From: Candidatus Portiera sp.
GTDB taxonomy: Bacteria; Pseudomonadota; Gammaproteobacteria; CBDBNL01; JAAOII01
Reading direction: 5' to 3'
DNA: 13,587 nt
NCBI GenBank assembly: GCA_015163845.1
Contig: JAAOII010000053.1
Span: forward strand, 1 to 13,587
The notes under the pieces were generated by a model. The model made no database searches. It saw only the letters and a program-made list of their open reading frames with translations, and was not told the DNA's origin. A program made the position numbers and the translations under genes. Positions 7,043-13,438 of the stretch are shown piece by piece. The stretch's first letter is position 1. Every line of letters begins with the position of its first letter.

Positions 7043-7819
7043 ATGGGACTAGTAAATAATGCAATTCAATGGCGAGAGCCAACCGAGGAAATACTTCAGA
7101 GAGTGGGGAGTTATATTAGTAATAATTTAGATTATCCTGAGGGTTTTGGCTTACAAAACCCTTATCATTCAATTAATCACACCAGAATACATAAGCATAC
7201 TCGCCTCAAGCATATCCAATGGTTACGCCAGAGTCATAGTGCCGTGGTCCGCCAAGCCCCAACCACTGCTTATATCAAAGCCGATGCCTGCTGGACTAGC
7301 CGCTCGTATGTCGCTTGTGCCGCATTAACTGCTGATTGCTTGCCAGTATTTTTTGCCAATGCTTCCGCCACTCAAGTAGCTGTGGCACATGCTGGTTGGC
7401 GTGGTTTGGCAGCCGGTATTTTAGAGAATACTTTGGCTTGCTTTCCCAAAGACGATAGAATATTCGCGGCTTTCGGCCCAGCTATAAGCCAAAGCAATTA
7501 TGAAGTAGGTAAGGAATTAACTGATGTTTTTGCCGAATATCCTGATGCATTTAAACCTATAAATAATAGCGAAAAACACTTGATGTCTCTCTACAACTTG
7601 GCTGCAAGCATTTTAGAAAAGCAAGGTGTGGCATCACCCATAATCCCTGAGTGGTGTAGTTTTGGCAGTCGTAATCTTGCTGGCAGTAATCCTGACGCCC
7701 ATGATATTGATAACAATGCTACTGGCGGACCTTTGTTCCCATCCCATAGACGCGACAAAGATGTCAAATCAGCCAGCAAGCGAAATGCCAGAATTGCCAA
7801 CCTTATATGGCTTAAATAA
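7043..7819 (+). CDS. pgeF: PgeF / YfiH family protein (laccase-domain peptidoglycan editing factor)
   Basis: Family members (E. coli YfiH/PgeF, 243 aa; 258 here) are cytoplasmic single-domain proteins that keep wrong amino acids out of the first position of the peptidoglycan stem peptide. Some also act as copper oxidases or purine nucleoside enzymes in vitro. Predicted metal ligands are H65 (QSHS), C99 (TADCLPVFF) and H116 (VAHAGWRG). Other family blocks are FGPAISQSNYEVG at 144-156 and a C-terminal RRDK...RIANLIWL. Two oddities stand out. The N-terminal TR-GG-S segment usual in the family is not recognisable. About 23 residues are also inserted between the CS(F/Y) block and the terminal RRDK (~208-230). 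IQW near the start aligns with the E. coli N-terminus, which supports the chosen ATG. No Shine-Dalgarno is visible. It probably leads pgeF-prmC-dtd. Confidence 0.93.
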   Translation: MGLVNNAIQWREPTEEILQRVGSYISNNLDYPEGFGLQNPYHSINHTRIHKHTRLKHIQWLRQSHSAVVRQAPTTAYIKADACWTSRSYVACAALTADCLPVFFANASATQVAVAHAGWRGLAAGILENTLACFPKDDRIFAAFGPAISQSNYEVGKELTDVFAEYPDAFKPINNSEKHLMSLYNLAASILEKQGVASPIIPEWCSFGSRNLAGSNPDAHDIDNNATGGPLFPSHRRDKDVKSASKRNARIANLIWLK

Positions 7820-7855
7820 CTTAAGTAGCTTAGTGCTTTATACTGGGCCACTATT

Positions 7856-7897
7856 AAAATAAATGAGATTAAAATAAACGAGATGAAAATAAATAAG
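7856..7897 (+). repeat. 15-bp tandem repeat spanning the prmC start codon
   Basis: AAAATAAATGAGATT (7856-7870) and AAAATAAACGAGATG (7871-7885) are followed by a partial third unit, AAAATAAATAAG (7886-7897). The prmC ATG is the last three bases of unit 2. Units 1 and 2 differ at the bases that make an ATG, so the start context of prmC arose within a duplicated segment. Confidence 0.75.
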
Positions 7898-8821
7898 GCG
7901 ATTCAGTTATATGAGGATGCTCTGGCAAAAAAAATAAACTTGTCGAGAGAAGAGGCGGGGCACGAGGCCTATTTACTTTTGTCGCATATTCTCGGTAAGT
8001 CGCGCTCTTGGTTCGTCGCTAATCCGAGCATTGACTTAAGTGCTCAAGATGAATCCAAATATCTATCCTATATCGGTAGACGTGCCCTGAATGAGCCCTT
8101 GGCTTATATCATTGGTGAATGGGGTTTCTATGATAGTAGTTTCAAGGTTACGCCAGCAGTATTGATTCCAAGGCCTGAGACCGAGACACTGATAGAGTGG
8201 CTAATTGGCGAAGATGCCAGTATCTATGCAGGTAGCTGTTTAGATAACTGTTTAGATAACTGTTTAGATAACTGTTTAGATAACTGTTTAGATAACTACG
8301 GCGGCTTCAAAAGAAACCCCAAGCAAGCATTAAATGTTTTAGAAATTGGTTGTGGTAGTGGGGCAATAGCTATAACTTTAGCATTGAAAAATCCTCACTG
8401 GCGAATTACCGCCACTGATATAAGCACGGCGGCCTTGGCTGTGGCTAAAAGTAATGCGGAGAAACATAATTGTAATGTCAAGTTTTTCAAGTCGGATATA
8501 TTTAGCCGAGTGACTGGTAAATATGATATTATTATTGCCAATCTTCCGTATATCTCATGGAGTGAGATGCTGGACTTGGATGAATTACAGGATGAACCAC
8601 GGCTGGCTTTGACTGATGGTGCTGATGGTTTAGGTCTGATTCAGCAACTGCTGGCTGAGGCATCTAACTATCTGAAACACAATGGAACTTTGTTATTGGA
8701 ACATGGACCTAAGCAGTCCTTGCAACTTAAGAACTTTGCGACTAACTATGGCTATGTCAATCCGATTATAATTTATGATTTGGACGGCAGGAAGCGGGGC
8801 TTAGCAATTCAAATTATCTAA
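7883..8821 (+). CDS. prmC: Peptide chain release factor N5-glutamine methyltransferase
   Basis: PrmC/HemK methylates the Gln of the GGQ motif in release factors RF1 and RF2 using SAM. It has 312 residues against 277 in E. coli. The N-terminal helical substrate domain (~1-100) ends with LIPRPETETL (94-103). The Rossmann methyltransferase domain has motif I VLEIGCGSGAIA at 152-163 and an acidic D179 in TATDIS. The catalytic tetrapeptide is NLPY (220-223) instead of the usual NPPY. LLLEHG (270-275) and a final DGRKRG complete the family pattern. The extra length is mostly a (LDNC)n linker at 119-138, coded by five exact 12-bp repeats between the two domains. It starts within a 15-bp repeat, has only a weak ribosome site, and lies between pgeF and dtd in probable co-transcription. 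Confidence 0.94.
   Translation: MKINKAIQLYEDALAKKINLSREEAGHEAYLLLSHILGKSRSWFVANPSIDLSAQDESKYLSYIGRRALNEPLAYIIGEWGFYDSSFKVTPAVLIPRPETETLIEWLIGEDASIYAGSCLDNCLDNCLDNCLDNCLDNYGGFKRNPKQALNVLEIGCGSGAIAITLALKNPHWRITATDISTAALAVAKSNAEKHNCNVKFFKSDIFSRVTGKYDIIIANLPYISWSEMLDLDELQDEPRLALTDGADGLGLIQQLLAEASNYLKHNGTLLLEHGPKQSLQLKNFATNYGYVNPIIIYDLDGRKRGLAIQII
8237..8296 (+). repeat. 12-bp perfect tandem repeat, 5 units, inside prmC
   Basis: TGTTTAGATAAC occurs five times head to tail without a mismatch. The prmC frame translates each unit as Cys-Leu-Asp-Asn. The unit is four codons, so gain or loss keeps frame. Perfect identity suggests recent or ongoing slippage. Confidence 0.97.
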
Positions 8822-8844
8822 CATTATAATGGGAAGATAAAAAT

Positions 8845-9339
8845 ATGAAAGCAGTAATCCAACGAGTAACTTCAGCAGAACTTCACCTTATAGATGACTG
8901 CGGACTTAAGGAACCCTTCAGCAGCATAGGTCAAGGTCTAGTAGCCCTAGTGGCGATTGAGAAGGAAGATACTCAAGAGAATGCTGACAAGCTACTAGCC
9001 ACTCTGCTGAACTATCGTATCTTTGCCGATGCATCTGAAAGAATGAATCTTTCCCTTTTAGATGTGCAAGGAGATCTTATGTTGGTATCGCAATTTACCT
9101 TGGCAGCCGCTACCAATAAAGGCACTAAGCCAAGTTTTTCATCAGCGGCGCAACCTGAGTATGCGTCTAAATTATTTGTCTATTTAGTCAAACAAGCCCA
9201 ACAAGCAAGTGAGGATAAAGGTGATAGAGACGCTACAGAGGCGAGTAAATCCTTCGGCTTGGCAACTGGTAAGTTTGCCGCCAACATGCAAATAACCCTT
9301 ACCAACGACGGACCAGTAACTTTTATCTTAAAACGCTAA
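8845..9339 (+). CDS. dtd: D-aminoacyl-tRNA deacylase (DTD)
   Basis: DTD hydrolyses D-amino acids, and glycine mischarged on tRNA-Ala, from tRNA in the cytoplasm, which proofreads chirality. It has 164 residues against 145 in E. coli. The N-terminus MKAVIQRV is typical. The active-site SQFTL is at 82-86, and the Gly-cisPro motif lies in TNDGPVTF at 153-160. NYRIF (56-60) and MNLSL (67-71) are also family blocks. The extra residues lie mainly at ~120-139, a charged Asp/Glu/Lys/Ser stretch (SEDKGDRDATEASKSF) before TGKFAANMQ, in a surface loop of the family. A weak GGGAAG site precedes the ATG, 23 bp after prmC. The TAA at 9337-9339 interlocks with the TAG (9336-9338) of the outermost copy of the AddA-like 3' repeat on the other strand. 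Confidence 0.95.
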   Translation: MKAVIQRVTSAELHLIDDCGLKEPFSSIGQGLVALVAIEKEDTQENADKLLATLLNYRIFADASERMNLSLLDVQGDLMLVSQFTLAAATNKGTKPSFSSAAQPEYASKLFVYLVKQAQQASEDKGDRDATEASKSFGLATGKFAANMQITLTNDGPVTFILKR

Positions 9340-9805
9340 TCGCGATAGTCCCATTCTTGCCAGAAACCATTTTGTGGGCAATAGATACCCAACTTAATAG
9401 GTAGCTGTTTGGCATCTTGATTACTCTTTTGAAAAATATCCATTGCTTTTCCATATGTGCTTAGCTGTTTGGTTGTTTGTGAAACTTCTCTAACCCAGAT
9501 AGTCCCATTCTTGCCAGAAACCATTTTGTGGACAATAGATACCTAACTTGATGGGTAGCTGTTTGGCATCTTGATTACTCTTTTGAAAAATATCCATTGC
9601 CTTGCCACATGTGCTTAGTTGTTTAGCTGTTTAGTTGTTTGTGAAACTTCTCTAACCCAGATAGTCCCATTCTTGCCAGAAACCATTTTGTGGGCAATAG
9701 ATACCTAACTTGATGGGTAGCTGTTTGGCATCTTGATTACTCTTTTGAAAAATATCCATTGCCTTGCCACATGTGCTTAGCTGTTTAGTTGTTTGTGAAA
9801 CTTCT
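9336..9805 (-). pseudogene. Three non-functional extra copies of the AddA-like gene 3' end
   Basis: Each copy carries the last ~45 codons of the neighbouring helicase-nuclease gene (KAMDIFQKSNQDAKQLPIKLG... QNGFWQEWDY), separated by a shared junction segment that the intact gene lacks. No copy is joined in frame to the gene, because the gene stops at TAG 9808-9806 in the first junction. Chance ATG frames of 62 codons run across junctions at 9336-9524 and 9652-9840, but they combine two frames of the same DNA and have no independent start signals. The outermost copy ends DYRD-TAG against the dtd stop and may preserve the original gene end. This accounts for the whole gap between dtd and the helicase gene. 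Confidence 0.8.
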
Positions 9806-9954
9806 CTAACCCAGATAGTCCCATTCTTGCCAGAAACCATTTTGTGGGCAATAGATACCTAACTTGATGGGTAGCTGTTTGGCATCTTGGTTACTCTTTT
9901 GAAAAATATCCATCGCCTTGCCATAGGTGCTTAGTTGCTTATGAAACTTCTCTA
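9344..9954. repeat. 154/162-bp direct tandem array (3 full units plus the gene-borne unit)
   Basis: Units begin at 9344, 9498, 9660 and 9814 (start GATAGTCCCATTC on the plus strand), with spacings of 154, 162 and 154 bp. The last unit is inside the AddA-like gene and loses identity after 9954. Substitutions between copies are few. The length difference comes from an 8-bp internal element, TAGYTGTT, present about once in the gene copy, twice in units 1 and 3 and three times in unit 2, so unit length behaves as 146 + 8n. There are no unique spacers between units, so this is not a CRISPR. Confidence 0.95.
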
Positions 9955-12900
9955 GGTCCGCATCTGTGAAGTGGCCTTTTTCTGAGGTCTTATAGTCCAC
10001 TATCCATCTAGTTGCTTTATCTCCCTCACCCTCCACAAAAGTTCTATCAATTCTAATGCTCGGAGCATTTTTGAACATGAAACCACATTCGTTCATTCCA
10101 TCATGACGGAGTATCCATATAGCTCGCTTGTCTTCTAAGCAGAAATCCACAGTATCCTTTATGCTTGCTAGTATTTGTTGCGACTCTTGTTGGTCAAGTC
10201 CTTGGCGTCTCATTAGTTGCTTGACTTCTATGCTGATGTTATCTAAAAACTCTTGTCTTGACTTGTTATGAGAGCTGTTATTGGACTTTCTATTAGATGT
10301 ACTATCTGCAGATATCAACTGTTGTAGTTGCTCGTTGGAGGTGGCGGCAAGTAGTTCCATCACTAAATGTATGGCAGTGCCTCGCGTCCTATCATAGGGG
10401 CTATGCCACTCTGGGAAGGGTTGGGTCTTAGTGTCACTCTTAGGCTGCTCAACAAACTCTATCAGCTCTGTTGTGCTGATGCGTCGCATAACAGCCACTT
10501 CCTTGGACTTCTCATCCTGTTGCTTGCGATATATATCTTTGATATCATCTAATCCTTCACTCAACATCTCCGGTTCTAAAAGTTTGAGAAAAGAATTGGC
10601 TGCCGCCTTCAGTTCATACTCTTTACCTTCCTTGTATTTGACTAGATAATGTAAAAATAAACCTAACCGAGCTCGGCTAGATGCCACATAAAATAACCGA
10701 CGTAGCTCTTGATCCTGCTGGGTCTTCTTAATGTCTTTGAGCATTTCATGCACTGGTTTATCCCCAGGAAGATAGCCCGGCGCATTGACACTTATTACTG
10801 CCCCTGTCTGATTCATATCATCCATAAGAAAATCTGCGACATCCAAAAGTCCACTAGTGCCGATATTACCCCCACTTCTTTTGTTCATATTGACTATGAA
10901 TACATAATCAAACTCAAGTCCTTTTGAGTGATGAATAGTCATTATCTTGACGCGGGAATTACTGACGAAAGTTGCCCCCTGAAGTTTTAAGCGGCTTTCC
11001 ATTTCTGGCAGATTAATCTCGCCTCCTGTTGATACTCTAGATGCTGTAGCTACACTAGATACCTCCTGCAGATTATCCATGAACAGCTCAATGTCCCCTA
11101 GGTCTTTAGGCGTGGCGGCAAACTCATTACCACGCAGGGCAGTCCATGCTTGATTAATAACACTATGCCAATTAGTCCGCCGCCTAATACTCATAGGCAG
11201 AGATAATCTAGATACCAAATGCATGATGCGTTGGAGGCCATTGACACTTATGACATCTGTTTGATCACTTGGTTGCTTGGCGATCTTTTGCAATAGATCC
11301 CATAAGGAGAGATTCTTATTGGCGACATCTCTATTGAGCCGAGATACTGTCAAAATATCTTGCAATTTAAGACCACACCAAGGTGCACGCAGGCAGGCAT
11401 ACCAAGCAATTTCATCTTCGCTATTATAGATGGCACGGGTCAAGGACATAAGATCTATGATGAGAGGATTCTCAGCCATTGAGGAGAACTTGCCTGCATC
11501 AAACTCAATCTTTTCTTTATGGAGCAAAGGTAGAACGCCAGTTGCATCACTGCGTTTGCGTGCCAATATACCAATTGTGGCGGTTGGCTCATTCTCTATA
11601 ATGTGTTTAATTTTGGCGAGGACTGGAGAGAATACCTGCTCATTAGTTGGAGTAATATCTTCATGGTGCATCACCGCCAAATGGGCTGGTTGGAGAGAAT
11701 TATCTGGGTCGTTCATTGCCTCGGCTGGAGTATAGGCGACACTATTAATTAGATTATTTGCCCGCTTGGGGAAGATGTCTTTAAAGTTTGTGTTGAGCCA
11801 TTCAACGATTGGTTTGCTGGAACGATAATTCTCTTTCAGGGTTAGCTGCTTCAGGGGAATCTGTCCTAAGCTACATTCGTCCCACAGGCGGTTGAAAATA
11901 CGCACATCTGCCTGACGAAAAGCATAGATGGACTGCATTGGATCTCCCACAAGAAATAAACTATTACTCATGGACTCATCCCAAGACGAGGTTATTGCTT
12001 CCAGTAGTTTGAGTTGCCCAACCGAAGTATCTTGAAACTCATCAACCAGCAAATGCTTAAGATTGTGGCCCAAACGTTCTGCCAACAAAGTGGGGGCTTG
12101 TTCTTGCCCCATGACCTCAATGGCAGCCAACATTATTTCTGTGTGGTCACATTTATTCTCTCGCTTAAATATTTGGACTAAATGAGCGGCTGCTATTTTA
12201 ATGATCCGCTGAGCCATCTTGGCGGTCTTTAATTCACCAGGCGTATATTCGGCTCGCCAATTTCTACATTCCGCCAGAAGCGTCAGCCATTCTTCTGGGT
12301 AGATGGCTCTTGCCAAATCTACTAATTTAACAATATCTTCTTTTTCTTGTGTATCTTTGATGAACCCTGAGCTCTTGTTAAATTGCTTACGCAGCCCGCC
12401 TGTTTGAGTTAATAAAATGTCTGCTAGGGCTTGCCAATCTGTTAAACTTGCCTCTTGCCAATCAGTATCCAGAGGCGGTAGGCTAAAGGGCTTACCATAT
12501 ACCTCTTCAAAGTTATGCCGATTGGCATTCAGTGCCGCGGTTATCCTCGGTAGCCAATCATCTGGTGCCAGAGCACTTAACCTATTGCTGAGTAATGAGC
12601 AGAGTTGTTCGAGTTGCTCTTGCGGGTTATAGTTTGGATTCTGGATCAATGGCAAAACAGCAGTGCGGTTTGACAATATTTGAGCTATACTTTCTTTAAG
12701 TTTGGCGGGGCTATTATTGTGTAGATATAATAGCTGCTTTAAGATTTCCCTATCCTTATCTAGGCCTTTATTTGAGTTCTTATTTGAGCTCTTGTTTAAA
12801 TTATTGCCTAAGCCATCAAGGGCACCATCTTTCATTGTTTGCATTGCCATCTCGCTGGCTTCTGTGTATAGGTTGCCAATGTCGCTGTTGGTGAAAATTT

Positions 12901-13306
12901 CAGGCATGGTTAGAAAACCCGCCTTAAGAGGCGATAGAGATACTAAGGTGTGGCAGAAGGCATCTATGGTGGTGACATTATCTTCCGTCACTAAGGATGC
13001 GAGGTGCCATTTATTTTTCGCGGCTTTGCTTAGCACTTCCTGTGCCAATTTGTAGGTTTCCTGTTTGTATTCCTGAGTAGGGGAGTAAGAAGGGTCCTTA
13101 GCAAACGTTAGTTCTTTTCTAATCCTGCTGAGCATTTCCGCTGCTGCCTTGCGGGTAAAAGTAATTGCTACTATCTGACAGGGATCATTGCAGTCCCTTG
13201 CCAGCAATGCTAGGTATCTTTGCACCAGCATTTCTGTCTTGCCTGAACCAGCTGGTGCCTTGACAATAATGCTTTGTTGATGATCTATAGATGATTTCCT
13301 AGACAT
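9806..13306 (-). CDS. AddA-like UvrD-family helicase with C-terminal RecB-type nuclease
   Basis: This is a superfamily 1A DNA helicase fused to a PD-(D/E)XK nuclease, of the type that resects double-strand breaks with an AddB-like partner. It has 1166 residues. The helicase motifs are Walker A APAGSGKT 17-24, ITFTRKAAAEM 48-58, VDEFQDT 421-427, GDPMQSIYAFR 454-464, ENYRS 492-496, MTIHHSKGLEFD 789-800, and motif VI FYVASSRAR 872-880. The nuclease has H980 (GTAIHLVME), D1087 (RIDR), D1104 and K1106 (VDYKT), and QxxxY at Q1124/Y1128, so it looks active. FTRKAAAEM and APAGSGKT favour AddA-like over RecB. An Asn/Lys/Ser linker (~168-186) is partly repeat-coded. The ribosome site is weak. No AddB gene adjoins it in the window; the upstream neighbour is a membrane protein. 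Its last ~47 codons are tandemly copied downstream, and the present TAG lies in a repeat junction. Confidence 0.93.
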   Translation of the reverse strand: MSRKSSIDHQQSIIVKAPAGSGKTEMLVQRYLALLARDCNDPCQIVAITFTRKAAAEMLSRIRKELTFAKDPSYSPTQEYKQETYKLAQEVLSKAAKNKWHLASLVTEDNVTTIDAFCHTLVSLSPLKAGFLTMPEIFTNSDIGNLYTEASEMAMQTMKDGALDGLGNNLNKSSNKNSNKGLDKDREILKQLLYLHNNSPAKLKESIAQILSNRTAVLPLIQNPNYNPQEQLEQLCSLLSNRLSALAPDDWLPRITAALNANRHNFEEVYGKPFSLPPLDTDWQEASLTDWQALADILLTQTGGLRKQFNKSSGFIKDTQEKEDIVKLVDLARAIYPEEWLTLLAECRNWRAEYTPGELKTAKMAQRIIKIAAAHLVQIFKRENKCDHTEIMLAAIEVMGQEQAPTLLAERLGHNLKHLLVDEFQDTSVGQLKLLEAITSSWDESMSNSLFLVGDPMQSIYAFRQADVRIFNRLWDECSLGQIPLKQLTLKENYRSSKPIVEWLNTNFKDIFPKRANNLINSVAYTPAEAMNDPDNSLQPAHLAVMHHEDITPTNEQVFSPVLAKIKHIIENEPTATIGILARKRSDATGVLPLLHKEKIEFDAGKFSSMAENPLIIDLMSLTRAIYNSEDEIAWYACLRAPWCGLKLQDILTVSRLNRDVANKNLSLWDLLQKIAKQPSDQTDVISVNGLQRIMHLVSRLSLPMSIRRRTNWHSVINQAWTALRGNEFAATPKDLGDIELFMDNLQEVSSVATASRVSTGGEINLPEMESRLKLQGATFVSNSRVKIMTIHHSKGLEFDYVFIVNMNKRSGGNIGTSGLLDVADFLMDDMNQTGAVISVNAPGYLPGDKPVHEMLKDIKKTQQDQELRRLFYVASSRARLGLFLHYLVKYKEGKEYELKAAANSFLKLLEPEMLSEGLDDIKDIYRKQQDEKSKEVAVMRRISTTELIEFVEQPKSDTKTQPFPEWHSPYDRTRGTAIHLVMELLAATSNEQLQQLISADSTSNRKSNNSSHNKSRQEFLDNISIEVKQLMRRQGLDQQESQQILASIKDTVDFCLEDKRAIWILRHDGMNECGFMFKNAPSIRIDRTFVEGEGDKATRWIVDYKTSEKGHFTDADLEKFHKQLSTYGKAMDIFQKSNQDAKQLPIKLGIYCPQNGFWQEWDYLG
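12769..12804 (-). repeat. 12-bp repeat coding a low-complexity linker in the helicase gene
   Basis: TATTTGAGTTCT (12769-12780) and TATTTGAGCTCT (12781-12792) are adjacent near-copies, and TGTTTAAATTAT is a decayed third. On the minus strand they encode part of the Asn/Lys/Ser-rich stretch LNKSSNKNSNKGLDKD (residues ~170-185), between helicase motifs Ia and II. Confidence 0.6.
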
Positions 13307-13313
13307 GGCTCAG

Positions 13314-13359
13314 GGGGATATATTTAGTGGGATTATATTTAGTGGGATATATTTGGTGG
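13314..13359 (-). repeat. 15-16-bp tandem repeat upstream of the helicase start, with a possible -10 box
   Basis: Three units on the plus strand read GGGATATATTTAGTG, GGGATTATATTTAGTG and GGGATATATTTGGTG. They begin 8 bp upstream of the helicase ATG. The middle unit has one extra T, which creates TATAAT on the minus strand at 13337-13332, about 26 bp before the ATG. No convincing -35 is seen 17 bp further up. The core GGATATATTT is also duplicated in the rho leader. Confidence 0.55.
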
Positions 13360-13400
13360 CTTAGATTTGATGGATTAGGTTAAGATTACTCCGACTCAAA

Positions 13401-13438
13401 TAATCAGCTGGTAGCTATATAATTAGCTGATAGCTATA
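13401..13438. repeat. 19-bp tandem repeat over the 3' end of the right-edge gene
   Basis: TAATCAGCTGGTAGCTATA (13401-13419) is followed directly by TAATTAGCTGATAGCTATA (13420-13438), with 17 of 19 bases identical. On the minus strand the stop of the right-edge gene (TAG, 13417-13415) lies in the downstream copy, and the last coding residues (YSYQLII) run across the two copies. Confidence 0.85.

Noticed and set aside
8801..8830. Promoter for dtd (TTAGCA, 18 bp, TATAAT) at the end of prmC
   Set aside because: The match is fair, but the predicted start would fall just after the only ribosome-like site, and read-through from prmC is simpler.
9336..9524. Minus-strand 62-codon frame in the repeat array
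   Set aside because: It starts inside one repeat copy in one frame and switches to the former gene frame through the 8-bp element. It is a chance product of the array without its own start signals.
9652..9840. Second minus-strand 62-codon frame in the repeat array
   Set aside because: Same origin as the one at 9336-9524. The middle unit, with one more 8-bp element, breaks the frame, so there is no selection to keep it.
9344..9954. CRISPR array
   Set aside because: The units are 154-162 bp direct copies of a coding end with no unique spacers and no cas genes nearby.
12702..13055. 117-codon plus-strand frame and other long frames opposite the AddA-like gene
   Set aside because: They lie antisense to a fully motif-supported coding frame and show no recognisable protein features.
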